Part shown: positions 14,341-24,993 of the stretch, piece by piece
Numbering within the stretch: the stretch's first letter is position 1
How the letters are laid out: each line of letters begins with the position of its first letter
From: Aphelocoma coerulescens
Lineage: Eukaryota > Chordata > Aves > Passeriformes > Corvidae
Reading direction: 5' to 3'
Assembly (NCBI RefSeq): GCF_041296385.1
Contig: NC_091013.1
Coordinates: 10,616,001-10,680,000 of the forward strand
DNA: 64,000 nt
Notes under the pieces: generated by a model
Told to the model about the DNA's origin: nothing
The model's database searches: none
What the model saw: the letters and a program-made list of their open reading frames with translations, nothing else
Translations under genes and position numbers: made by a program

Positions 14341-15583
14341 CTTCCAAGGGGAGCTGAGGGCCCTGTGTACAAACTGGATCCATCCCACAGGGAAGTCTTA
14401 TGCCTCCCTGGAGTCCAGATAAGAGGTATTATTAAGAGACTTCCTGGAGTGCTTTGGCCCTCTGATTATTACCCACTTCTGGTTGTCCAAGTCAGCAGTG
14501 ACAAGTTCTAAGGCAATCAAAAAGGACTGCAGGGTACTGGGATGACTGGTTGAAGGGACAGGAACACAGGTGGTTTTCCTAAATCCCTTTGGTAGCAGAT
14601 AAGAATGCTGAAAGGTCCAGGAGAACCCATGATCAATACATAGCTTAAAGATTGTTGTCATTGAGGAAATGCTGGCCTTTTTGATCACGGGATAGTTCAT
14701 ATGGTACCAGCCCTATAGGAGAAAGATGGAATTCACTTCTCTAAGAGGGTGAAATGTTGCAATTTGCAGACAACATCAAGTTGGGGAGGAGTATTGATCT
14801 GCTGGAGGGCAGGAAGGCTCTTCAGAGGGATCTGGACAAGCTGGAGTGATGGGCTGAGGCCAGTTTTTTGAGTGTCAAGAGGGCCAGGCTGGGGGAAGAA
14901 GGGTTGGAAATGTGACCGGAGATAAAGGACCTGGGGGTGCTGGTCAACAGCAGCTGAACAAGAGTCAGCATGGATAGCCTTTGGCATCCTGTCCTGTACC
15001 AGCAATTGTGTGGCCAACAGGACCAGGGCAGTGATTGTCCCCCTGTACTCGACACTGGTAAGGCCACACCTCAAATCGTTTGTTCAGGTCTGGGCCTCTC
15101 ACTTCAAGAAAGACATTGAGGCACTGAAGTGAGTCCAGAGAAAGGCAGTGGAGTGGGGGAAGGGTCTGGAACACAAGTCTGACGAGGAGCAGCTGAGGGA
15201 GCTGCAGTGGTTTAGCCTGGAGAAAAAGAGGCTCAGGGAAAACCTTATCACTCTCTCAAAATACCTGAAGGGAGGCTGTACCCAGGTGAGGGTCTGTCTC
15301 TTCTCCCATGCAACCAGTGACAGGAGAAGAGGAAATGGTCTCAAGCTGAGCCAGGGGAGGGTCAAGTCGGACATTAGGAAGAATTTTTTCACTGAATGAG
15401 TCAGGGATGGATATGATGCCCCAGGGAAGTGGCTGCCAAGGGAAGTGGTGGAGTCACCATTCCTGGAGTGCTCAAGATGTTCAAGTTCCAAGCACTTAGT
15501 GCTATGCTTTTGCTGACATGGTGGTGTTAAGCCAAAGGCTGGACTTCATCATGGAGGTCTTTTCCAACCTTAATGATTCTGTG
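14341..15583 (+). mobile_element. CR1 LINE copy with internal deletion
   Basis: The 5' part (to about 14750) resembles CR1 leader sequence. It runs directly into the end of the reverse transcriptase region, readable as LQFADNIKLG then LLEGRKALQRDLDKLE at 14758-14848. The 3' part carries the typical CR1 C-terminal tail ([20 protein letters not shown], near 15183-15242) and DIRKNFFTE, and ends with TTTTCCAACCTTAATGATTCTGTG, the CR1 3' end. The catalytic FADD box has become FADN and stops interrupt the frame, so it is inactive. Most of the reverse transcriptase domain is absent. Confidence 0.85.
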
Positions 15584-16019
15584 TGCATGAATAAGAAGAT
15601 CCACCTCTGAGAATTCTCATTACAAGTTGCACTCTTCTACATCTACAAGAGAAACATATTTAAATGAAGTTTTCCATTATCAAGTTAAATATATGTAGGG
15701 ATTTATAGCAGGTTGTTTCAGAAAAGTGTGTTTGAAATTAAAAGCATTCAAATAGTTTTAGATTTTGGATTTATTGTATGTGCTTGTTACACATCACTGC
15801 CTTGTCTTGATCTGTAAAGGGAAATTGCTTAGTTCTCTTTTCCTGTGAATAAATTCTCTTCTTTAATTTTCATTTAACATACTGTCTTGCTAAAATGAGG
15901 TCATGAAGAAACTTGAAACAACAAGAGTTTTTGAAACAACTCACTGTATTAATTTCAAAGTTCTATTTTTTTATTTGAGGCTGTAATTAAGATTCCATTT
16001 TTGCATTGTATTTCACCAT

Positions 16020-17900
16020 GAAGATGCAGGTTTAATCACCCTGAGCTTCTCCTACTGTCCCTGCAGAATATGTCCAAAGGACATAAGCTTATGGGAAAAT
16101 TGATCCCAAAAGTGTTGCCAGTGTTACCAGAGAAGGTGAATCAGTGCTCGTGATTCTTAATATAGACCAATACTCAGTTGAAAATGCTGCTGATGCATTT
16201 ATCGGTAGTTGACTGGACCTTCTAATATATGTGCAGCATATGTCAAACAGCCTGTTTCTGTCGGCTAGGATAGTTACCATCTCTTGAAATAACATATGCC
16301 ACGCCATCAAACTTTATCTTCCATTGGCATACACACCAGAGGTTTAGTCAATATATTGGTTTCAGCTAGGGAGTATGAATTTTCTAAGTTCTGGGCTATA
16401 TCAACAGACTTTCATAGTCCAGATGGGGCTGTAGACAAGTCCTTGCCACTTTTTCAGCCTGTAACTTTGTTCAGCAGGTTGAATTGACATGTTGTTGGAA
16501 ATGCAGAAGCCAATGTGGCTTATTCAGCAGCAGGCTTTCATCAGTTTGGATGCACTACTTTAACACCACAGGAAACTCATAGATAGTACGTCATGGAAAA
16601 AAGGTAGCCTCTGATTCTTGTTGTTTATACATGTTTGAGAAACAGCAGTTTCCAGTGATGATGTATTTTGATTTGCCATATGTGTGAAAAGTTTAATTAG
16701 CATATTCATCACCCAGCCCAGAAGTGGCATTACGATTGCTTTCCCAGGCAGTTCATAAATTGTGCAATTCCAGCAGTCAGCTCTGTCTCCCAGAGACAGC
16801 TCTGCATCCTCCCACAGCAAGCAAAGTGAGTGGGGATGAGGACTTGATCAGGACTTTAAAAAAAATATGACTTTGATATTCTCTTAAAATGATGGGCATG
16901 AGGATCTACATTTCCTATTAGCTTCAGCAGTAGCCTGTCCTTCATGATGAAGATCAGAGGTCATGCTCTGCTCTGGGAATATGCTCTTCTTCTGGATCCT
17001 GCACAGCCTAGATAATAACTGTGGTCTTTTTTGTGTGCAAATCATTGGAGGCTATATTGTGGTCATTACCATTTTCTTCTCTTAGGGAATTAAATGATGG
17101 AGCAGAATCCTGTAACTACTCTCTTGCCTGTCAACCCTTTTAATAGGGTGTCACCTAGCAAATGGATTTGAAATTGCTGGAAACTTGCTCTCTGGGCAGA
17201 ATTCATCAAGGGGCTCTCCCATACAGCAAAGATCTGGGCAAAGGGCTCCCTCAAAGTTACTACAGCAACTTCATGTCAGATGTGCACTTATTTAAAAAAT
17301 AATTTTGTTATGTTTTTTTAATTTATGTTGGGATTACTGGGCGACAATCAAAGAAAGTTTTTGCTGCTCTGACAAATAAGATACCTGTTAATTTCAGCAG
17401 TGTCCAAATGAATGCCAAGATATTGAGAACCTCTTTTTTCCCCGTACTCTTACTTCTATTCTTATCCCCACACATATCTCAAAGTAAGCATCATGCTGCA
17501 TTGGATAGGCTTGCACTATGCGTTTTGGCTTAGGTCAAGGCCACTGAATTTGAAAGATCAGACTACACAAGGTTAGTTCATGTAACTCCAGAAAATTGTA
17601 GAGCAGAAGGAAACAGTGACTTAATACATTACACCTGCCACACTGGTTACAGCCTGAAAGAAAATGGTGTCTGTACTCCTAGACCAGTCCATGGTGAAAA
17701 ACAAAGTCCAGTAAGGGGGGAAGATGGAGAAATCCACTTCAAAGGCACATTCATGCTTCAGCATAGGCACATCCACAGTGGTCTTGGTATTCTTAGACTC
17801 CACAGGGAGTTGTAATGTGATTTTCCTGCTACAGAATTTGTTGTGATAACTGATGCTGTCATAGAAGAAGATGAGTGTTTGAGACACGTAGAATAACATG
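16020..17900. other. Unidentified intron 48 block with moderate open frames
   Basis: This stretch has more balanced base composition than its neighbours and open frames of 60-92 codons on both strands, for example 17621-17899 and 16560-16820 on the - strand. None shows a domain I know, and neighbouring frames cannot be joined into a convincing protein. It might be an old, decayed retroposed or mobile sequence, or ordinary intron. Confidence 0.25.
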
Positions 17901-19685
17901 ACAGAAAATATTGGCTGAATACTGCCTATGGCTTAGTTTAAGGAAAAACCCCAAAACCCCCAAACAAACAATGACATGAGAACTAAATAACAATTATTAA
18001 AATGCCTAGATTTCATTAAGATTGGGAGAAAATTACCTCTTCATTAACACTCCTTGGTTATTATTTTTTTTTTAATGTGCTGAATAGGGAAGTAGAAAGG
18101 TAACCCAGTACTGAAACAGAAAGAAAATAAGACTTTAATGAGGGTTTCATCAAAAGGTTAATAAACTCTCACCCCCCTCAATATCCCAATTTTTCTGTGC
18201 ATTGTTTTTCAGTGTTCATTCTCTAAGAATCCTTACAGTTATATTTCATTAACATTGAAATGCATAATAAAACACAATGAAATTGAAACATATTTCAAAT
18301 ATCATTGCAAGAAATCAGACAAGGTTTAATTCAATTTGTGTGTTGTTGACCAACAGTATCTGAAAAGAAAAATGAAAGATGGCATTGAATTTACTAAGCC
18401 TTTATTTTTACTGATTGTCCATAAAGTTTTGCAAGTAAAGTTTCAGAGAACACTGTAGACATACTTTGCCTGTTGAGTTGAAACATAGGAGCAAAATTGT
18501 CCCTTTTTGGGACTTAAAATTGCACAGACTTCAGCAGGTTTATTGCAGTAAAAAAGAACAGATTTCCACCAACAAAATTATGTGTTAGCTCAGATAGTGA
18601 CATACCTGGCACACAATCTTGTCTGCTGTCACATTTATGATAACTGAGAATGTGGACAGAAAATATATTGGAGAGTCAGTGGATAGTCAGCAATACTGAT
18701 CACGACAAGATAATCAACCTATAAAGTAGGTGGGTGACGAGATGGGGGAAAAAATACCCAACCAATTCATTTTGATAACTCAGATATTATTTTGCTCATA
18801 TTACTAGAAAAAAAAAAAAAAAAGAAATAAACTATGAATCTTGGAACTCCAGATGTAGTTTATCTTTTCTTTTATAATTTTCGGTAAGTTTGGATTTCTG
18901 TTTTTTTTTTTTAAATTTTATTTTAATTGTAGAGCTTTGCCCATTATTTATTTGGTCAGTGCCTGGCAAAATGAAGCTGCTGTATGTTGGGAAAGGTTGC
19001 TTGGAATTTTCTTATGTTAGCACATGGATTATGCCTTTCCAGATTAAAAAGGAAATTATAAGAGAATATGCTGTTGTTAATTCAGTTGGGTGTTGTTGCT
19101 AATGGTAGGTTCCTTCCTGTACGTTTAGGAGCTGTCACTATTACTCTGCTTTTCTTTTCAATTCATTTCTGTAAGTGTTTTACTACATAAGTGCTAGCTT
19201 AATACTCACAATTGCAGTCTTCTTTTGAAATTTTTAATCTTCCTAAACTCAGTGTCGTTTTGGCATCTCATTAGACAGTTTTGATGCCACGTAGTGTATG
19301 AACAAAATGTTAACCAGTGCACTTTTCATCAGCTGGTAGTGTAAAACAGACAAAACAACAGAGCTGCTTAAATGCGATTTCTCATGCCTGTCCTTCTTAC
19401 TATGAATTTGTGTTAGCTTTTTATTCATTTTATTGAAACCTTCAAGATTAAGTGACCTACAACTGTTTATTTTGGTAGCATTACTCTTTTCCATCCCACT
19501 TTGCTTTTGTTTTTTTCTGGTGATCTTTGTCCTTAGCTGCTATTATCCTTGTGTTTACCCCCACACCAATTCTGAGCAGAAACTTGCCTACTGGTGTTTT
19601 ACAGTTTCCCATTGAGCTTTAGGACTACTCAGTCTTATTGTTTATGCTATGGTTAATCTAGACTGCCTGTGTTTTTATTTTTTAG

Positions 19686-19787
19686 GAAACTGAAGCAGCA
19701 GTGCAAGCTAAACAGCCGAATGTGGAAGAGGTTTTGTCTAAAGGGTGTCATTTATACAAGGAAAAACCAGCTACTCATCCAGTAAAG
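19686..19787 (+). CDS. DMD: Dystrophin exon (equivalent of human DMD exon 49), end of spectrin repeat 19
   Basis: This internal coding exon of dystrophin is 102 nt, or 34 whole codons, the same length as human exon 49. It is entered after a T-rich tract ending TTTTTTAG and left through AAG|GTAATG. The translation begins ETEAAVQAKQPNVEEVLSKG and ends KEKPATHPVK, nearly the human sequence as I remember it. Dystrophin links cortical actin to the membrane dystroglycan complex in muscle and nerve. This exon supplies part of the triple-helical spectrin-like repeat 19 of the rod, just ahead of hinge 3. The exon starts and ends in phase 0, so its loss would keep the frame. It contains no methionine. 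One visible difference is a Cys in SKGCHLYK where I recall Gln in human. The assignment follows from sequence identity plus the correct order, phase and spacing relative to the next two exons. Confidence 0.96.
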
Positions 19788-22700
19788 GTAATGAAGCAAC
19801 CTTTAGCAATATCCATTACTGTGTAATAGGTTATGCTTCCCCTGTTGTACACTTGTCCTTGATGTGCTCTGTTTAAAATCAATAAAAGAACCTGGCAAAT
19901 GGCATTTGTTCTGTTCTGTGATGGCATAGCCAGGGAAAATGTAATGTTCCCAGCTAAAAAAATTTTGCATATTGTGATGGGGATATTGTTTTTCACATTA
20001 AGGTTGTTCTACTCATTCAAGAGTAATTCACACTGAAAGTAAATGTAATTTTTGGTGTGTTGTTAATGGCAACACATAACATGTTTTAAAACTCCTTTAT
20101 TTAAAATCTCAGAAATTTTGTCAAATAATAAAAAATGAGCAAATTTTCTAGAAAAGGTAAGAGTCAAGTCATAAAGAGAGTACGTTCCTTTAATTTTTTT
20201 TTTTTCATTTTGAAGGAAAGAACACATGACAACATAGAACTTTCCCACTCAATTTCTCTGCCAAATTTTACCTAGAATGATTGACTTGATGCTGTTTTGG
20301 AGCAGAGGACACATTGTTAGGAAAGCTATGCCTCCCAGCACTTCTCTTTTAGAAAAAATGTATTGTAGAATCGGCTTCCTCAGCTTATAAATCAGTTATA
20401 AGGGGATATTTTACACACTCTTCCCAAAGACTATGTGGACCTTCATTGAGACTAGAGCGTCATTTTCTATCCTGTGGAATCTTGAAGTCATCAGCAGCCA
20501 TCCTCTCATGTCTGGTTCAGCTGCTTTTTGCGCAGGAGACCAAACTAGTGAGGCAAATACCATGCAACCAGAGCTTGTTCTGGTTTCTAGTTTTATACCT
20601 GTTAATTAAGTATCTGTAAACATGATGATTAAGAGTTCCCAGAAACAGTAATAGTGGCTTATTGATTACACTAAGTATCTATTACAATTGCTTCTGACTG
20701 GGCAGAGATTGTAAACTTTGTATTTAGAGCTTTTCAAAATGTACAGCACTCCAAAATCAGAACTGGGAGAAAAAGGCTTTCTTCACAAAGTTGTCTATAG
20801 GTGATCTCCACAGTGAATTTCTTGTTTTTCTATATACCTCACTATAGTTAACTAAATAGTATTATTTATTTACTATATTTTCTAATATACTATTATTTTC
20901 CTATAATAATAGGAAGTATTATTTTCCCACCTTTACAAAATTTCCTCTGAATTACTTGTAAATCCCACCAGCAGATCTCCATTCACAGGAACTCATGAAT
21001 AAACTGATAGTCACTTTAGAAATTAATACATGTTTAAGAATGATTTGGTTTCTCATCTTCTTTCCTGAACAGAAATGCTTGAGAGTTATTATCCCCTTTG
21101 GTATATGTGCATTTTTAATGATCAGTTCTCGTAAACATGATAAAATGCTAGAAGAGGTAAACTCAAGGTGACTTGAGTGGGCAGAAGCAAGACTGTTGGA
21201 TGTTTTCCCTGGCTAATAAAGCCCTATTTTTGTTGGGAACTGAAATGTCATCTACACACTGAATGGATGATGGAACAAGAATCACTCCACAATAACTGCA
21301 TTTACTCATTTTGTGTGACTTCAGCTGCATCTTTGGGGATCTTATTCCACGTTTTAACAAGCAGAGTACTCAAACAGAAAACTATAGAGTTTGGCTTTCT
21401 AGATTTTTTAATTACATATAAAGAATTGCAGGACGAATGCTGCCATTTTCAAGAGGAAGAACTTGTTTTACATAAGAATGACAGAAGTATAAATGATGTT
21501 GAAATTACTCTGTTTAGCTCAAAATTCTGACACAGAAGTGTAGTCTGTGTCCATATATTTTAAGTGTTCACATCAAAGACTGAAACTTGCCAATTTTTAC
21601 CAGATTTACTAGAAAAAGATTACTCTTTTAAAGCTTATAATGTTCCTTGAGTTGTAGTTTTGACAATGATATTCTAAAACATATCTGTGAAGAAATTTGT
21701 AGCTTGTGGAGTGGTGCATATTTAATTTCTAGTCCCACTTTGCCTTTTACTTGTTTCATTACATTCTGTAGTTTCATTTAATTGCACAACCTGTGAAGTT
21801 AATTTCTGGTTCAATGTCTGTCTCATACATTAAGTCATAAAGCAGTGGTTATATGCTGTCAAGACTGCTGAATAGCTTTCTTGATGCTGTAGGTAGGTTT
21901 CTTTAAGTCATCATTCTTCTTGAGTTACTTTTAGCACGGTCAGCTATTTATATGTTTCAACATAGACTTTTTGATTAACATCAAAATAATTTTCTACATA
22001 AAAGGTATTTGGTGGAAGCAAAAAATTTTTACTCAGATTAAGATGGTTTTGGAAAGATGTTAGCAAGTTTGCAAAGTTAAGAACTCAAAATTTTAGAAAA
22101 TTCTTGAATTAGAGCTGCTTTGGTGCCTTTGGTTTAGGCTGAACCCTGCTTAATTCAGTTCAGGATATGGACATCACTCACAGTGCAAGCAGAAATTCAA
22201 TACTTAGACTCACAGTTCTTGTTTAGTGTGTGGCACAGAAAAAAAGATAAAGTTATATGCCCTCTTTAAAAGCATTAATTACTTGCATAGCATTGCTTGA
22301 CAAATTTGTAGATTATTTAGTTGTCGGAGGCAGCTTTGCTTTTTTCCCTCTATTATTTCCTTAATTCACCACAAATCTTCCCATTCTTTTCAATAAATGA
22401 AGTAGAGGTCCTATTGACTTATTCTTACCACAAGCCTTCCCTGTGCTCAAAAGCAGTATGTGCCAGAAAATTAGAGATATCCCTGCAATTTATGTGCATT
22501 TTATCTGAAATAATGTTCATAGTTAAAATTATTCTGGCATTTCCTAATGTTTAGCTGCTTATCTTTGCAACCTTTATAATATATTCCCATTATAGTATTT
22601 TGAATGTAAATTAAATCCCATGGATTTATATTAACATGTACTTAATCTTATCTCATAGTTATGTCACTGAAATAAGTATATTTTCACACCGTCACCAAGC

Positions 22701-23575
22701 ACACTAAAATAGAATTTTTCAATGCAAGACTGTAAAAACATTTTTGTTGGCAAATGAAATCCTTGTATGTGCTGATTCAAGAGTCAAGAATGGGATGAGA
22801 TGTGTGATCCTTTAAGCACTAGCACTTTAATAATCAGACCTATTCACTTTTATAAAATGGATTTCATGCTTTTGAAATGCATTTCTGTAAAGCTTTTGAA
22901 GGTGAGGGAGGGAGAGGTTACTGCTGGTGTCAGTGGCAATAGAAAGAATGTAAGCCCCAATCTCATGATTAACAGCACTTAATCAGAACAGTTTATTCAG
23001 GAGAGGATTTCTGTGCCAGTGAAAGCTGTGGTTCCTTTGCAACAGCACTCAATTTATCTTTTTCTCTGGTGTGTGAGAAGTAAGTAGTGAGGAATTTATT
23101 TTCATTGTCCTCAGTCTTGCATTTAAAAGACTACATTTCTCTCTCTAAATATTCATATCTAATTTTAGTGCTGTCAGTGAGATTAGTTCACGTAAGGATG
23201 TTAACATCACTTAAATTGCTCCAGTGCTGACATTTAAAGAAAACCTATAAAATTTGTTCTAAGTGCACCATATTTGGATCTTCATGCTTGTCACCAAAGC
23301 TCTAGAGTTGCAATTACAGCAAAATTGTTGTGCTCATAGAAGTTAACATTTTAATGTATGCATGTTATTTTATGCCAGATGCAAGATCAAACCGTAATTT
23401 TGATAGAAGGGTTTAGAACTGGTTGCTCTCTTATTAGTGGTGTAGCTGTTGCCCCAGACAACCCACTCTAACATGTGTGGTAGGCATGTTTTATGTTTTG
23501 TCATTGCTGGGAAGAAATCTCTGGCTCATATATGTAAGAATGATCAAGCAGCTACGCACGGCAAGGACCAGTATT

Positions 23576-23780
23576 AGAATCATGGAATAGAGTCAAACTC
23601 CGGGCCCTGCATGGGACAGCCCCAGAATCACCCCATGTGCCTGAGAAAGTTACCCAAACACTTCTTGAACTCAGACAGGCTTGGAGCTGTGACACTTCCC
23701 TGGGGAGCCTGGTCCAGTGCCCAACCACCCTCCAGGTGAAAAATCTTTTCCTGATATCCAAAGCTTCCCTACTATCTCAG
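23576..23780 (-). mobile_element. CR1 LINE fragment, minus strand
   Basis: Read on the - strand this gives the CR1 terminal peptide DIRKRFFTWRVVGHWTRLPREV (shown here as adjoining pieces DIRKRFFTW and GHWTRLPREV), followed by 3' non-coding CR1 sequence. It is a truncated 3' piece of about 200 bp in intron 49. Confidence 0.85.
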
Positions 23781-24244
23781 AGTCTGTATGTGTGTGGGTA
23801 CATACATCAATTTAATGAGCATTGTTCTCCACCCCTCTACTATTGACCTCTGTCATCTTAGACTCTAGGTAATTAAAGTACTCTTCTTAATAGGCATCCT
23901 ATTTCTATCATGGCTGGATTGTGATTTCGACTGTAGATCTAACTGTGGATTGAAACCATAGAATACTAAAAGCATTCTTGAGTGGCATCAGTACTCTGTG
24001 CTTTTGTAGCAGAGAATCAGAGAACAGCTTAAAAAGAAATGCTGTCTTCATTTTAAGAGTTTAGACACATCAGCATAGAATTAGCTTCATCCTTCTTTAC
24101 AGTCTTTAAAGCAAGGAAAAAAGAGGTAGAAACAACGTTTTCAAACCTAAATGCCTCTCAGGATTATCTGAGGACTGATGTTATTCACACTCCAGACTTT
24201 CATGAAGGTTTTGTTTAATAGTAACAGTTTAGTTTAGTTTAAAA

Positions 24245-24530
24245 GCCAGACCTCTCAGGCTGGGGGGCTGTCCCTGGCAGGGTCAGGATCAAGCCCTGTG
24301 AGGGGAATCAAACACAACCCCGGGTGGCTGGGCAGGGCCAAGGGAATGGGCTGCAGTTGGTCCAGGAAGTCACTCTGTGGTCAGGGTCAGGCACCTGCGC
24401 TGGTTCTAAGTCAGCTCTGATCTTCACCAGCCAAACTGTGAGGAGAAAACATGCTTTTAAGGCCCTGACACCAGGAAACACTTTTGTAGCACAGATGGAA
24501 AGGATTTTACTTGTCCCTCTCCCCCATTTG
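24245..24530. other. GC-rich patch in intron 49
   Basis: A block of about 280 bp, clearly richer in G and C than the intron around it (for example GGCTGGGGGGCTGTCCCTGG). It lies between the two CR1 fragments. Open frames of 69-77 codons occur on both strands, but no domain or repeat family is recognised. It could be an old LTR or satellite piece. Confidence 0.35.
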
Positions 24531-24666
24531 TAAAAATTCACTATGGTATCTCTCTATTTTGTTTGGTTTTTTTTAATTAAGGTGATCCACCAGACTAAAA
24601 AAACCCACTTATTTTATTTTGCGTTTATTTACATTTGTTTACATTTGCTTACATTACAATGCTGCA

Positions 24667-24788
24667 TTGGATGGGGCCCTGAGCAAACTGATCTATTGGT
24701 TGGCATCCCTGCCCGTGATGGGAGGGGACTTGAAACTAGACAATCTTTAAGGACTCTTCCAACCCAAGCCATTCTATGAATCTGTGAT
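24667..24788 (+). mobile_element. CR1 LINE 3' end fragment just upstream of exon 50
   Basis: About 120 bp matches the CR1 3' end: ATGGGGCCCTGAGCAAACTG, then CATCCCTGCCCGTGATGGGA, then CTTCCAACCCAAGCCATTCT, and the ATTCTATGAATCTGTGAT tail. It ends about 105 bp before the exon 50 acceptor. Confidence 0.88.
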
Positions 24789-24795
24789 ACATTAA

Positions 24796-24889
24796 TTTAT
24801 ATATTATAAATTTAATATATTGTTATATATTTATATTGTTATATATTTAATATATTGTTATATTATGTTATGTTATTGTTATTGTTATT
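24796..24889 (+). repeat. AT-rich minisatellite forming the exon 50 branch-point and pyrimidine region
   Basis: Imperfect units based on TTTAATATATTGTTATAT occur at 24811 and 24846 (35-nt period) with a related unit between them, followed by TGTTATTGTTATTGTTATT. The stretch contains no AG until the acceptor at 24892-24893. TTTAAT motifs near 24846-24851 fit a branch point about 45 nt upstream. It looks like an expansion of the adjacent CR1 tail. Confidence 0.8.
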
Positions 24890-24893
24890 CTAG

Positions 24894-24993
24894 AAAAAAA
24901 TAGAAGACTTGAATGCTGACTGGAAGGCAATACACCACTTAATTCAACAACTAAAGGAAAAGCCAGCATTTGGCCATCTATCTTCAGGTGTCT
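24894..24993 (+). CDS. DMD: Dystrophin exon (equivalent of human DMD exon 50), repeat 19 end and start of hinge 3
   Basis: This internal coding exon is 100 nt against 109 nt in human, so three codons are missing while the phase is kept (in phase 0, out phase 1). It is entered after TTATTCTAG and left through TCT|GTAAGTG. The reading KKIEDLNADWKAIHHLIQQL aligns directly with the human start of exon 50 (RKLEDL...EWKAV...LLQEL). This is the last helix of spectrin-like repeat 19, with its conserved Trp. The tail, KEKPAFGHLSSGV plus a split codon, opens hinge 3 and is quite unlike the human PDLAPGLTTIGAS segment. A second GT lies 6 nt upstream at 24988 (CAG|GTGTCT) and would give a 94-nt, frame-preserving exon. 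I chose 24993 because its intronic bases GTAAGT are ideal and the position matches the human boundary. Confidence 0.94.

Larger units (their letters stand above)
1..19685 (+). other. DMD: DMD intron 48, 3' part
   Basis: AT-rich intronic sequence runs up to the exon 49 acceptor. I found no match to human exon 48 in it, so that exon lies upstream of the window. Apart from the LTR, CR1 and short-repeat entries listed separately, the stretches 575-2290, 3310-10802, 11403-14340 and 15584-19685 hold only scattered short open frames, homopolymer runs such as the A-run near 18808-18823, and no gene I can support. Confidence 0.9.
19788..24893 (+). other. DMD: DMD intron 49, complete
   Basis: The complete intron is 5106 nt from GTAATG to TTCTAG. 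The 5' part (19788-23575) shows nothing beyond AT-rich sequence. The last 1.3 kb holds two CR1 fragments in opposite orientation, a GC-rich patch and an AT-rich minisatellite, listed separately. The intron is several-fold smaller than the human one as I recall it, in keeping with generally compact bird introns. Confidence 0.92.

Noticed and set aside
1..19685. Search for the equivalent of human DMD exon 48
   Set aside because: No segment resembling the exon 48 protein with splice sites was found; it must lie upstream of the window.
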